DNA of 64,000 nt from Isoetes taiwanensis (GCA_021234155.1 JAJEKV010000087.1:3345242-3409241); one strand, 5' to 3'. Numbered from the stretch's first letter, positions 1-9,789 are shown. Numbers and translations are program-made. The notes: generated by a model from the sequence alone, not told the origin.

Positions 1-2400
1 AAAAAAAAAAAACCCTTTTTCTTTTTCTTTTTTCCCCTTTTTTCGCGTTCGCGCTAAGCGCGGGATGTGGCAGAGAAGGATCTACTATTCACCTTTGCCT
101 CCCCCTCATTTCTCATATAATCTGGAAGCAGATAATCAAAAGCATTCCAAGAGTATTATACAGGAACTTTTTGCAAAATGAATCGATTTGACAATTTGAC
201 AATACCCATTTCTCAATTTCAAACCTAAAAACACCCATGTCATCCATTATAACTAAGAATTTCTGGATAGATGAAGACAAGAGGTGATTTTCTTACCTCA
301 ATTTGCAAAGAGCTAAAGAGCTTTGATTTCTCTTGCCTGACTGCTTCACCAAGGTAAATCTGTCAAACATTTGTCAAACCAGAACCCATCGAACTCATAA
401 AAGGCAACAAAGAAGCTAGGAGCTCGCATGTTAAGGCTCCAGTTGAGGCGCCAAGAGTTCATATTGGTGCCAAGCACCAGGACCTCATTCGGCGCTAGGC
501 GCCAGGAACTCGCATTGGCCGCCAGGCGCCTGGGAAAGAAAAAAAGAGAGAGAAACAATAAAGCTCGCCAAGCGTCAGATAAAGACCTTCCCATTTAAGA
601 AGAAAAAAAAACTGACTTAACCCCAAGATTTGTACTCCGTGGGAAGCCCATAACACTCGGTGCGAAATCCAAATTTTAATAGTAGGCGGGAAACTCAAAA
701 GTAACACTGGGCAAGAACCTTAAAACCAACACTGTTACCCACCTAGTGGTTAACATTGTGCATGCATATGTTAGGTGTCAGTGGTGGCAGACTGACACTT
801 GGCATGCTTAGGTTAACATAAGTGTAAGGATTAGATTTAGTTAGTGTACGGCTCAGATTTGCGGTCTACACTATATTAGACCGGAGCCTCTTCATTTGTA
901 CTCAGGTTTGATCTCATATTTGGAGAGCCTCATTTGGCCACGTTCCCCTTCATTCTTTGTACATATTTCTTTGTCTTGTTCTTGTTTTGTGATCATGAGC
1001 ATGGCAGCCTTGTAGCATCCGGCAGTCATGGACTGCTACTGCAGGGTGTATGCCAAGAACTCAAACTAACACGGGCGCCGTTATGCCGGGTTCGCTCGTG
1101 ATCACTTGCTTCAGCCTTGCTGTTTTGCTGTTGTTCTTGCTGCTCTCATCATCATCAGTTCTTGAATACTTCTTGTACACTACTCTCAACCCTTCAATCC
1201 CTTTATTTGGCCCAACCAGTTGTTGAAATGGTCCGGCTGGAGGCCCCTTTGTCAATCAATTCCTTAGCCCTTAGTTTGTTATGAAAATCGTTTTCAAAAA
1301 CTCTGTTTTTCCTGCTGCAGCAACCACAGTTTTACAGTAGGGGAATCCTGGAGTGGTGACAGCACTCCTCTCTGCAAGCTTTTCAGAAAAATCAAAAGTT
1401 TGATCCTCTTTTCTCTTCTCACTGCTGAAAAAATGTCAAAATATCATGCTCTTTTTTCATTATCCTTTGTTTTTCTCTCAGTTTTATCAGATTCGTGCAT
1501 CTGCACACCAAAAATATTCTCTATCATTTCTTTTTCAGTTTAATTACAGAGGGACAGCACTCAGCTAGCCCCCTTTGAGCCTATATCTTGCGGTTCCTGG
1601 CTGCTTATTTTGAAGATAACAGCAGATTCAGGCAAATATGATGACGAATTATTCACAAGCTGTTATTTCGTTTCTACCTGCACAGAGCCCACTGAATCAT
1701 ACAAATAATTTATTGTTGCTGAAGCTCTATCAAGTTCAATAGCCCAGTTAAGGTGGATTCCAGCATAACTATCCTTTAGCACTCTGTTTTTCATGTGAAG
1801 AGAAGGATTTTCTTCAAGTATTTCGACCTCACATTCATCTTGAATTTTTAAGAGGGCCAGCATTTCTGCTAGCCCCCATCCATCTGCTCAAGTTCACCAG
1901 GCTGCAACAAAGTCTTCAAGCAAGTATCAGGTTGGTTTTCTGGTTCATCTGCACAATAAGCCAATGTTTTCATCAGTTCAGACGCACAACCTTCCAAATC
2001 CGGCAGCATACCTTTTCAAACTCGCAGGGCTTGCTTCTGTTACTTAGTTTCAAGAGGGCCAGTCTTTCGGCTAGCACCCATCCTCTGCTATGTCTCCATA
2101 AACGGCCATATTGTCTTCAGCCTTCCTATCTGCTATCTGGCATCCTCTGCAAATACAAAGAAAGTTAGCCCCTTTTCACAGAGTACATCATATTTTACAG
2201 ATTCTGGCTTAGATGTCTTCGGCTTGAAAGTTCTCTCTAGATCCGGATTCTCGGCCGCCGTTCAGCATATCATCTGCAAATAGAAGAGCAATCAACATTT
2301 TTGATGAACAATTTCGAAGCAATAGTCACGCAGAGTCATTCAAATTTGGTCTTCCCACTTGTACACACTTAACAGCGCAGATACATATCTCTCGCAGTTT
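1..2400. other. Region without a recognised gene
   Basis: I see no conserved protein here. The first 60 bases are A/T runs followed by a GC-rich stretch. The short ORFs are low-complexity or hydrophobic and match nothing I know. Between roughly 730 and 1,050 the base composition and a TATATTAGA-like box resemble part of an LTR, but I cannot define ends, a primer site or a partner copy. From about 1,550 to 2,420 the DNA looks like non-coding plant sequence with a repeated AGAGGGCCAG motif, listed separately. Confidence 0.4.
1851..2083 (+). repeat. Two copies of a ~32-bp direct repeat (AGAGGGCCAG...CTAGC)
   Basis: AGAGGGCCAG followed about 10 bases later by CTAGCMCCCATCC is seen at 1,851-1,881 and again at 2,053-2,083, with a few mismatches. 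A partial copy (CAGCTAGCCCCC) lies near 1,561. The copies are about 200 bp apart, which suggests a decayed longer tandem or dispersed repeat. Function unknown. Confidence 0.5.
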
Positions 2401-2429
2401 TCCCCGCCAAGTATCTGCCTCAAGAAGCC

Positions 2430-2981
2430 TCAAGAAGTATCTGTGGGCACCGATTTTTGGTCTGAATCCATCAAGTTTTTACTGTTTCTGACCACCATTT
2501 CAGAAGCTTTGAGTATTCCTGTCTGCAGCGCACCTATTGTTGCAACCCTGACCAGTTCTATCCATAGAAGCTTCATTTCCGGCATTCCATCCGGTTGATG
2601 ATCAAAATCAGCACCTTCTAATTGAAGCTGAAGCCGTAAGGCTGCGTTCTCATCCTCCGCAGCTCGGAGCTTCTTCTCCATATCTTCTAAGGCCTGCGAA
2701 ATCATGTGAGCAGTTTCAACTGCCTCGGCCCTGCGGCTCGTCGCCTCTTGGTACATGGCGAATGTTTCCACGAGCTCAACGTCTCGCTCGTGCAGCAGCT
2801 CCCTCGTGAAGGCTAATCTGTCGACCGCCTCATTGTTCTCGGCGACGAGACGGTTGTTTTCATCATGGATCTCCTTGAATCTCTTCATCACCACTGCAAG
2901 GGTGATGTCCACGGGCAGCTCTGGGCGCTGCGGAGTGCTATCTTGGCGTGGTCGCTTGCTAGAGGAAGATGATGATGCCAT
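2430..2981 (-). CDS. Coiled-coil protein of unknown function with its own TATA promoter
   Basis: An open frame of 183 codons starts with an ATG followed by a serine run and a basic KRPRQD stretch that could be a nuclear localisation signal. Residues about 30-125 are rich in Glu, Arg, Ala and Leu with heptad spacing (a stretch containing RLVAENNEAVDRL and EDMEKKLRAAEDENAAL), so a long coiled coil is expected. The last 50 residues are not coil-like. A TATAAATAG box lies about 80 bases upstream of the ATG, which supports this start. I do not recognise the family. It lies beside the histone-like genes and is probably an accessory gene of the same mobile element. No transposase motif is visible. 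Confidence 0.5.
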   Translation of the reverse strand: MASSSSSSKRPRQDSTPQRPELPVDITLAVVMKRFKEIHDENNRLVAENNEAVDRLAFTRELLHERDVELVETFAMYQEATSRRAEAVETAHMISQALEDMEKKLRAAEDENAALRLQLQLEGADFDHQPDGMPEMKLLWIELVRVATIGALQTGILKASEMVVRNSKNLMDSDQKSVPTDTS

Positions 2982-3060
2982 CGGAGCAGAAGGTGGAAGG
3001 CGGAAGTAGAAGATGAGCAGAAGGCGGAAGGCGATCGGAGGTCAGCGTGGACATCGGTCT

Positions 3061-3070
3061 TCTATTTATA
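3061..3070 (-). promoter_or_regulatory. TATA box of the coiled-coil gene
   Basis: Read on the minus strand this is TATAAATAG, a good plant TATA box. A start site about 30 bases downstream would give a 5' leader of roughly 50 nt before the ATG at 2,981. The inverted repeat at 3,094-3,176 lies directly upstream, where an operator or enhancer could sit. Confidence 0.5.
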
Positions 3071-3093
3071 ACATGAGTCACACGAGTTGCTTC

Positions 3094-3176
3094 TCGCGTC
3101 GTGTGAGGAATAAATAAATTAATTGTTTTTTTCCAATAATATTTCATTTCTTCGAGATAAATATCACACGACGCGA
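3094..3176. repeat. Inverted repeat TCGCGTCGTGTGA / TCACACGACGCGA
   Basis: Two perfect 13-bp arms (3,094-3,106 and 3,164-3,176) flank an AT-rich spacer of 57 bases. A half-like copy (GTCACACGAG) lies just before the left arm and another (TTTCGCGTGATGTGA) near 3,208. The same arm sequence recurs at 4.9 and 7.1 kb. Its position just upstream of a TATA box suggests a regulatory or transposase-binding role (inference). Confidence 0.75.
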
Positions 3177-3327
3177 AAACCTAGATATGACAGAAAATCA
3201 GACTGATGTATTTCGCGTGATGTGAATAAATACAAATAAAATAATTTTTATTAGGAATCTAGGAAGGACAATCTGTACATAAATAATTTTACCGATACAA
3301 GTTGAAAAACATATAACTTCCAATTTC

Positions 3328-3831
3328 TCAAGCTTCCTCGTCAATTTCATGCTTTTTCAATCCCCTGCCGCACTGATCCAACAAGGCAATGACTTCCATG
3401 TTATCGACCCCAGCTTCCAACCTTGGGTGAGTCAAGCCAGCAGCTAAAAAATTTAACATATTGCTCGCCCGCAGACCGGCTTGGTCGTCAAAATATTGTA
3501 GCACAACATCCCGCCGAATTGCTATCACCCTTTCAGTGTTTGATGCCAATTGGGAATGGTTACCGTACATGCATAATGCACGGATGTAATAGACAAACTC
3601 TGCACCTTTTGGACTGAAAGTTCTGCTGAAGACGATTATCTCCCCATTAACGAATCTTGAGATATATCGTAACAATGTAGAGTCCTTCAATCTTTCCTGT
3701 CCCCCGCGTGCATGTCGGCAAGAAAAATCATCTACTTTCCACAAATAAGAACCCTCAAGCTTATCTTCTTCACATTTCTCCTCATCTACGAGGCTTATCT
3801 TTGCCGATTGATGATTTGAAGGGCACGCCAA
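3328..3831 (-). CDS. Histone H2A-like protein, divergent
   Basis: A 167-codon ORF. Its C-terminal ~100 residues follow the H2A pattern in order: an ISRFV segment where H2A has IARFL, a GAEFVYYIRAL segment where H2A has GAPVYLAAVLEYL, LASNTER where H2A has LAGNAAR, an IRRDVVLQYFDDQ segment where helix 3 and its acidic end (RHIQLAVRNDEE) should be, then a docking-like AAGLTHPRL where H2A has AGGGVIPHI. Spacing from RF to the acidic end is within two residues of H2A. Overall identity is low, so this is an assignment by pattern. The first ~60 residues are acidic and unlike a histone tail. A broken relative sharing GEIVVF...YSPxG is at 10.4 kb. It could also be an unrelated conserved transposon protein. 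Confidence 0.45.
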   Translation of the reverse strand: MACPSNHQSAKISLVDEEKCEEDKLEGSYLWKVDDFSCRHARGGQERLKDSTLLRYISRFVNGEIIVFSRTFSPKGAEFVYYIRALCMYGNHSQLASNTERVIAIRRDVVLQYFDDQAGLRASNMLNFLAAGLTHPRLEAGVDNMEVIALLDQCGRGLKKHEIDEEA

Positions 3832-4076
3832 AACCTCAGAGATCCCTGTTGGCGACTTTGCACGGAGGCATTTGGAATTCTTCTTAGTTGGTAGATTCGC
3901 CTCCTCTTGAGCAAATCGAGACTCCAGCCTTTCATAGGCTTCTTTAAGCTTTATAGCATTGCGGTGTAATTAGACACTTCAAACATCTCTTTGTCCAAAT
4001 CCTCTTCAAAAATCTAGGCCTAGGGTTTACCCATTCGGCCAAAGGTACTTGATAAGCTCGTCTTCCCTAGCACACA

Positions 4077-4322
4077 TTAAGTAACAAAAGGCGGGTTCCT
4101 CAAGATATCACTTAGCAATAGGTATTCTTTGCCTTCCACTAAAATTGGTGTTATGTCGGACAACTTCTTTTCATCCTCATCCCCATCCTCATCACCTTGA
4201 GAATCATCTCCCTCCTCCGGTTCACCCAAGGCCCGGTCGTCGAAGCTAAAACTCCTACATTCTTGCTCTTCTTCTTGTAGATCTATCTCCATTTCTACGT
4301 CATAGTCAGCATCATCACACAT
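4077..4322 (-). CDS. Small very acidic protein, unknown
   Basis: The ORF has 81 codons. About one residue in three is Asp or Glu, including a run with EEGDDSQGDEDGDEDE. It ends in a more ordinary segment with a VEGKEYLLLSDIL stretch. Acidic low-complexity proteins are typical of histone chaperones, and this one lies between an H2A-like and an H3-like gene on the same strand. That link is only suggestive. It may be one exon of a longer gene; the AG-rich DNA on both sides is compatible with introns. Confidence 0.3.
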   Translation of the reverse strand: MCDDADYDVEMEIDLQEEEQECRSFSFDDRALGEPEEGDDSQGDEDGDEDEKKLSDITPILVEGKEYLLLSDILRNPPFVT

Positions 4323-4881
4323 AACCGACCCCCTTGGCTTAAAGATTTCATTGTTTCAGTGTATCTTGGTTTGGCCGAAAGCGAGAATGCAATAACTAGC
4401 AAATGCAAAGCGGCAAAGAGAAATAAGATACCTTCTTAAGCACAAGGACGCAGCCAGGAGGAGCCCGTTCTAAAGCATTCTTGAAAAACATCTTATTTGT
4501 TTGCAAATGGGGAAGCTTCCTCTAGAGCTGGTTTTGGAATCCACGAGCGGGGACATCCGCAAAGGGCGTCTTGGCGAGACCAAGCGGTCGGGGTGAAAGC
4601 TAAGGCAACCTCGCGATAGCATCCAAGCTCGCCATCTTGTTTGCCATGATGTCCAACTCCTTGCAATAGAACGGATAAATCGCGGTCGGCGCTTAACTTC
4701 CTCGTTGTCATGAGGGGGATGCATACCATTCCAGGAACTTCACATAACAATCCATGGCGAAGCAAACGACGAAAACAAGAAGATGTTTAGGAGCGGTAAG
4801 GCGCTGTCACTTTTGAACTCAAGTAGCCGTTGTCGATTATGAAAGGGGACACAGCCGTTGTGGGGAGATTTGTCCGTACAT

Positions 4882-4908
4882 TTTAGGGTTAGGGTTAGGG
4901 TTAGGGTT
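4882..4908 (+). repeat. Short telomere-like TTAGGG tract
   Basis: A TTTAGGG unit is followed by three TTAGGG units. The usual land-plant telomere unit is TTTAGGG, so this tract is mostly of the TTAGGG type. It directly abuts the inverted repeat at 4,909-4,977 and is too short to be a telomere remnant with any certainty. Confidence 0.6.
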
Positions 4909-4977
4909 GGATCACACGACGCGAAGACTACTATGTGCAACAAAAAAGCACAATGCTTGCTGCGCGTCGTGTGATCC
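4909..4977. repeat. Inverted repeat GGATCACACGACGCG / CGCGTCGTGTGATCC
   Basis: Perfect 15-bp arms at 4,909-4,923 and 4,963-4,977 are separated by 39 bases. The arms share the CACACGACGCG core with the repeats at 3.1 and 7.1 kb. The pair could form a stem or bind a dimeric protein. It lies between the acidic ORF and the H3-like gene. Confidence 0.8.
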
Positions 4978-5110
4978 TCACATTATAACATTAAAAAAAA
5001 AATACAAAGTGCGAAGCTAGGCTTCTAAGAAAGAAATGGACTAAGAGATTAAGCTTATAAAGCCATTACATTAAGAAATATTATACATATGAAAAAAACA
5101 CAAAGGCACT

Positions 5111-5558
5111 TCACGGCCTTTTTTCTGGGGGGTCTTTCTTCTTGTTGTATTCAGCCATAAAATTTTGACCATAGTACTCGGGATCCCTTATGCGTAAGAC
5201 GAGGCGCATGTCCTTGGGCATGACAATCACCCGCTTGGCATGTATTCTTTGCAAAGCTGCGAGTCCTCGAACAGACCGACACCAAGCGCTTCGAAGCCAT
5301 TTGAAGAGCATTTAAAGGCGGTTGCTTGAATTTCATGGCGGTATGATGTATCGCACCACACTCTTGCAGAATCTCTCTCACGAGCCTGGCAAATGGGAGA
5401 CGCGGAATGACCATCTCAGTGCTCTTCTGATACTTCTTAATCTCGCGAAGCGCTTTAATGCCAGGCTTCGTCTTCCGCTTCCGGCCACTACCCTCACCCA
5501 CCGCAGCATTTGGAGCCTGTTGCTCGGCCGTCTCTTCCGGCCGCCTCCTCCCCGGCAT
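5111..5558 (-). pseudogene. Histone H3-like gene, two frameshifts
   Basis: Reading from the ATG at 5,558, a basic tail (GRKRKTKP) leads into an unmistakable H3 core: KALREIKKYQKSTEMVI, LPFARLVREIL, then ALQMAS in helix 2. One base is missing near 5,290 and the frame moves to EALGVGLFED; a second shift near 5,245 restores IHAKRVIVMPKDMRL, the H3 helix 3. The tail lacks the ARTKQTARKS start of canonical H3. About 20 residues separate REI from ALQ, against 16 in H3 and 17 in many CENH3 proteins, so loop 1 is extended. A C-terminal extension of about 25 residues (DPEYYG to the basic end) is unusual. It is a divergent H3 variant, now broken unless the shifts are assembly errors. Nearby genes and repeats place it in mobile DNA rather than a normal histone locus. 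Confidence 0.85.
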
Positions 5559-5719
5559 TTCGCGGTTGTTCCCTCTACCACTCTTCCGGCCGTCTCCTCA
5601 CATTCCTGGTCGCCTTCCCCTTTCTGGCGTTGGGCCTCCTCCTTTGATTTGAAGTTCCTGGCACCTCCACAGGAGGAGCAGGAGGAGCAGGAAGAGCAAG
5701 AAGAGGCGGCTGCCCAATA

Positions 5720-6232
5720 ATTAATCCGGCGTCATATTCGCTTTCCGGGTCTCTCTACATTTTCATCCCTCGTCTCGAACCAGAAAGTGCACCTCCCTAC
5801 TTACTCGAGAGCCGCTTCTCCGCCCGATCATCATGCGGATTTCTTTTAGGGTCTTACGTTAGGCATGGTGGGAGGAGGAGAATCTCTATCGAGACTTGAG
5901 TCGATGAAGAAGGCGGACTAATGTAATCACGGCCTTACATCACTGGATGGATCCCTTTGCGGTTTGCTTAGTTCTTGCCATGGCTTCTCGGCCGGATGGC
6001 TTTATACTACTGAACAACGACAAAAATAGACAATGGGCAAGAGATAAATAGTAAAAGCGAAGTTAAAGTAAAATATGATGGTAACATTTTTTAAATAATT
6101 GTGCGGAACCCTAAAAAATATCGAACAAAATCACGGAACCCTAAAAAACATCGGACAAAAACACAAATAAAAACCGAGATTCAAAGCTAGAAGCGATAGA
6201 CAATTTCTTGTTGATCGCGAACTCACTAAACT
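5720..6232. other. Spacer, nothing recognised
   Basis: Both strands show many stops and no motif I know. The segment starts just upstream of the H3-like gene (minus strand) and may hold its promoter; no convincing TATA box was found. A GGAACCCTAAAAAA-type near-duplicate occurs at about 6,106 and 6,136. Confidence 0.3.
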
Positions 6233-6450
6233 TTACATTTCCCTCTTGCCAGAACCAACCCTAATGCCATCAATAAAATAATGGAAGTCGCCAGCAATCT
6301 CCTCTGTCTCCATTAGCACTCTTAGCTCGATAATGGCCATTCGCTTCCATGGTGGCTGTATAAATGACTTCCCCCCCTCTCCATACTCGAATATCCACCC
6401 GACGGGAATGCATTTATGGTCCTCAAACGGCTCCCAAAAAGTTGTGCAGC
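6233..6450 (-). CDS. Possible exon of the small IP-x-W protein family
   Basis: An open stretch of about 72 codons ends at TAA 6,233. It contains CIPVGWIFEYGEGG, later MAIIELRVL, and ends with FHYFIDGIRVGSG. The order IP..W, then a hydrophobic II.L strand, then a final I..I segment resembles the small ORFs at 11.35, 11.77 and 43.40 kb. No ATG lies at the start, so it would be a downstream exon. Membership is tentative because only the pattern, not long identity, is shared. Function unknown. Confidence 0.3.
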
Positions 6451-6536
6451 CTCTCTTTTTTTTGTTTCCTTCGTTCTAGTTGACAATTAATTATAAATAT
6501 TGTTTTGGAAGAAAGTATCCGAACTTAAAGGAGGAC

Positions 6537-6840
6537 TTAAACTACGCGGACCTCTGTTAGTTGACCGGATGATTCGTGGAATCGAACATCCCGTGTCGGA
6601 ACCAAAAATAAGCCATCCACAAAATCGCAAGGGGGGGAAAGCGATATATGTCTTCGAGCTTTTTGAACTTCCTGCGCCATCTGGAATATGTTAGCAAATA
6701 CCTCAAGCGGTGTGAAGATTTTGAAACTCATCCTCCTCCGTTTTCAGACATTCCCGCTTGCACCTCGTCGCCATGCATTTCTTGATTGCAATTACATTGT
6801 TCTCATTAGTGCGTGGCTTACAAAGTTCACTTAAAGGGGC
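6537..6840 (-). other. Unrecognised coding-like stretch
   Basis: On the minus strand a short frame (about 6,731-6,537) and a Cys/Lys-rich frame just upstream (containing AIKKCMATRCKREC) look like pieces of a decayed gene. I cannot name a family. They lie between the small IP-x-W exon and the H4-like gene and may belong to either. Confidence 0.2.
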
Positions 6841-6872
6841 AATTCAACCGCCTCAAGCTCGGTTTCTGACCT

Positions 6873-7265
6873 TTACGTTATAATCATGTCCAGTAAAACC
6901 AGATGCCTATACCCCGCAAGGTCAACGGCATCCATACCTTGAAAAGGACAATTCCGATGTCTATGTGATACGACAAGTACACTACTAATACTTCGGCGAG
7001 GAATGACATCCACGACGCCCCGATAAACATAAACCTGCACAATAAATTTGTTTTGTAAACACGTGTCAACGAAAAGAAATGAAAGATAAGGAGATCACAC
7101 GACGAAACTATCTCTACGCAGGTTAAGTAGGCGGACAACTAGCCGGCGTCGTGTGATCCGATTAAGGTGGTTACCATTTGCGGGCAATTTTGGGAAGGCT
7201 GTTTTTGGTGGAGATTAGCTCTTTGGCCATATCGGAAGGGGGTATATGCATGTCATTATTGTTAT
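6873..7265 (-). pseudogene. Possible histone H4-like split gene
   Basis: Exon 1 (about 7,265-7,175) ends with SLPKIARK, resembling the H4 helix-1 AIRRLARR, at a GTAACC donor. An intron ending TTGTGCAG leads to exon 2 at 7,034, with FLAEVLVVYLSYH where H4 has FLENVIRDAVTYTEH. After a one-base shift near AAGGTATGG the frame reads MDAVDLAGYRHLVLL, where H4 has MDVVYALKRQGRTLY. The distance from the Tyr to MD equals that in H4 (12 residues). The loop-1 segment (VKRISGLIY in H4) is short by about eight residues. Similarity is weak and relies on a proposed intron and frameshift, so this is a hypothesis. The intron contains the 7,093-7,158 inverted repeat. Confidence 0.35.
7093..7158. repeat. Inverted repeat GATCACACGACG / CGTCGTGTGATC
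   Basis: Perfect 12-bp arms (7,093-7,104 and 7,147-7,158) with a 42-base spacer, the third member of the CACACGACG family. It lies within the proposed intron of the H4-like gene. Confidence 0.75.
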
Positions 7266-7835
7266 ACTTTCCACTTTCCGGCCGCTAGAATTCAACTTGA
7301 ACTCTTTTATCCTACCTATCCAATGTGTCCGCGTCGCCTGACGCCTTTGTCGCTAACTCTATGCTCGCCCTCGTTGATGGCGGCATACTCACCTGAACCT
7401 ATTGAGACAAAACCTCTCACTTCTTGACCTTGGGAGTTCTGTAAATGGGGCAAGAACACGAAATTACAGGAGACATGGATTGCGGATGAGGAGTGAAGGC
7501 GGAGAGGATGCGTAGAGGCGCGGAGTGACAAGATTTAAGTTTGGCGCCAAAATTTGACAAAGGGAGTTAGTGGCCGGCAAGAGGGCGGTCAAAGTCACCA
7601 TTATTTTGGGCGAAGCGACTCTCAGAAAAAATACGGGCCATTAAAATGGTTGCAATAAAAGCGCAGGCATCCCCTATGAAAATACGCCATGTGGATGCCA
7701 AGTAAGCCTGCTCATCCTTCTACCTGCCAAGTAATACTGACTTTCGTAAAAAAGGCGCAAACCTGATTGGTCCTGGCGAATCTGACGTGGAAATCTTTAA
7801 CCCAAGATAAGGGCCATTTTCAGACCCCAAATCCG

Positions 7836-8657
7836 CCCTAATGCAATAGTCCCATAGCAGGGCATGCAGGGTTTATGAAGACGTACTTCAAAATTAGAAG
7901 CAGTTACTTCTGGCCCGGCATGAAGAAGGAGATAGCAAGGTATATTCGGGAGTGCCAAATATGCCAGCAAACAAAGGCGGAACAGCTCCGAATTCCAGGT
8001 GCCTTGGAACCATTGCCTGTGCAAAATGCTAAGTGGGAGGTAATAAGTATGGATTTTATTACAGGACTCCCAAGAACAGCAAGGGGCAAAGATGTCCTGA
8101 TGGTGGTAGTAGATAAGTTGTCTAAAATGGCACACTTCGTGCCGTGCAGGACAACAGATACAGCATTGGATACTGCTGTTCTATTTGTTAAGGAAATTTT
8201 CAGACTCCACGGCATGCCGAGGGAGATAATTTTAGATAGGGACTCCAAATTCATGAGTGCCTTTTGGCAGGACCTATTCACCACCATCCAGACGAAGCTT
8301 TCGATGAGCACGGCATATCATCCCCAAACAGATGGTCAGATGGAGAGGACGAATAGGATCATCGAAGACATGTTAAGAAGCTATGTTTGGAACAAGCAAT
8401 CTAAGTGGGGTGATTTTATCCACTTAGTAGAGTTTGCATACAACAGTGCCAAGCAGGAATCATCGAAGATGAGTCCTTTTATGATCAATTATGGGTACCA
8501 ATGTCTTACCCCGGATACTTGGCACAATCCCGTGTCCAAGGTAGAAGTCTCCCAGCAAATGCTTTCGGAGATGCAGCAGTTGGTGGAGGAGATGAGAGGA
8601 TACCTCCTAGCAAATGCTTTCGGAGTTGCGGCAGAAAAGCATCGCCGACAAGCATAG
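7836..8657 (+). pseudogene. Ty3/gypsy integrase, 5'-truncated
   Basis: The frame opens abruptly within the zinc-binding domain: the second His (AGHAG) and the CQICQ cysteines are present, while the expected first His of HHCC is not. The core domain has the catalytic residues in order: MDFITGLP, then DRDSKFMSAFW, then YHPQTDGQMERTNR with the Glu. The N-terminal part of the polyprotein (gag, protease, RT) is missing, so the element is cut at about 7,836. Near 8,560-8,640 a segment of about 30 bases (AGCAAATGCTTTCGGAG) is duplicated and the frame is lost, so the chromodomain part continues in another frame. Confidence 0.9.
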
Positions 8658-9192
8658 GACAGTAAGGGAATTTCAGGTGGAAGACAACGTGTGGTTGAAG
8701 ATCAAGGTGAAGCAGGCCAAGCTCCGCATCGGCAATTGCAAGAAGCTTGCTCCAAGATGGGCTGGACCTTTCAGGATAACCAAAAGAGTAGGTACCCAAG
8801 CCTACAAGTTGGACCTGCCAGCACATCTCAATGTAAGTCTCCTAAAGAAACACACTCCTAATCCAGAGGAGATATTGGAGACGACCGAGTTATTGGAATT
8901 AACGGACGACCAGATCGAAATCGTCCCTGAAGTTCTTCTTGATAGGTCTTATAAGAAGACAAGAAGATCCAAATTCCTCCAATATCTGGTAAAATGGACA
9001 CACTTGCCAGTGGAAGACGCGACGTGGGTGCTACGATCAGATCTAGAGAAGCAGTACCCCGAATTTATGGAGCAATGCGATAAACTCGGTGATCATTTGG
9101 CCATTATCTTTATTGAGTCGTATTGCCCAATAAATATTGGGTCCTTGTGTATGACATTCTATTTACTATTATTGTACCCACATGACATTTGA
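8614..9192 (+). pseudogene. Gypsy integrase C-terminus with chromodomain
   Basis: This frame continues the integrase: HRTVREFQVEDNVWLK, then APRWAGPFRI and a LPAHLNVSLLKKH segment, all typical of the gypsy integrase C-terminal domain. A chromodomain follows (LQYLVKWTHLPVEDATW...), marking a chromovirus. Chromodomains direct integration to heterochromatin marks in this group. The first codons overlap the end of the previous frame by about 44 bases because of the internal duplication. No LTR could be identified after the stop, only a 24-bp direct repeat. Confidence 0.88.
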
Positions 9193-9214
9193 CATTCTAT
9201 TTACTATTATTGTA
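9153..9214 (+). repeat. 24-bp direct repeat after the chromodomain
   Basis: GACATTCTATTTACTATT plus six further matching bases occurs at 9,153-9,176 and again at 9,191-9,214, 38 bp apart. It overlaps the end of the gypsy ORF. It probably arose by slippage or tandem duplication. Confidence 0.8.
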
Positions 9215-9321
9215 TCCATGACATGACATTTTAATTAATATTTTGTTATTGTATTTCACTTTATAAAAATACTATTCAACATTGTTCACATAACCATAAA
9301 ACAACTATTCTCCATTAATGA

Positions 9322-9789
9322 ATGGCACTTGAATGGCATATGCATGCCAACAATTCCGCAATGTCAAACGGCAGGTCAGAGAAAGCTTGGGAACAGTTCC
9401 AGGCATGGTATGACCAGATCGTCCGGAAGGAAGCAGAGTATCGGCTGTCACACCCAGATGAGTTCGCTCAACAGCCTGAAAACCCGGTAGACGCCACTGT
9501 AGTCTACAATAACTTCTGCCTAACGGTAGATATAATCTCCGAGGCCAACAAACACATTGACGTGTATGGTCAGTACATTCAGAGTTTCATGGCCGTGGCA
9601 GAAACTGAAGCGCGTCCTTCTCCCTCGACTGGGAAGATTGTATTGAGTCTAAAGTCCTTTCTGAAGCTTTTTCCCAAAGGTGACCAAGATAAGGTTCGAA
9701 GGTCGTTCAAGAGGCCGCCGGTGACTTATGTGAGAAGGATGGGAAGGATAATTTATATCCAGTTGACATCATGTTTGCTACTTACATGA
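9322..9789 (+). CDS. Unknown ORF, weakly histone H2B-like
   Basis: This is a 155-codon ORF with an ATG start. Residues about 1-60 are not histone-like. From residue ~70 the order is a helix-like YNNFCLTVDII, an amphipathic VYGQYIQSFMAVAETEA, then GKIVLSLKSFLKLFPKG and VRRSFKRPPVTYV. The last part echoes the H2B helix 3 and C-helix (REIQTAVRLLLPGEL ... AVTKY), with P and VT in matching places. The similarity is low and could be chance. Context favours it mildly: an H2A-like remnant lies 650 bp downstream on the same strand. No other family is recognised. Confidence 0.28.
   Translation: MALEWHMHANNSAMSNGRSEKAWEQFQAWYDQIVRKEAEYRLSHPDEFAQQPENPVDATVVYNNFCLTVDIISEANKHIDVYGQYIQSFMAVAETEARPSPSTGKIVLSLKSFLKLFPKGDQDKVRRSFKRPPVTYVRRMGRIIYIQLTSCLLLT

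Noticed and set aside
730-1050. Possible LTR or promoter near the window start
   Set aside because: No second copy, primer site or polypurine tract could be found.
6873-7034. Alternative frame in the H4-like exon reading RGVV...MD with H4-like spacing
   Set aside because: It overlaps the frame that matches helix 2 much better (FLAEVLVVYLSYH); the RGV match is probably coincidence.
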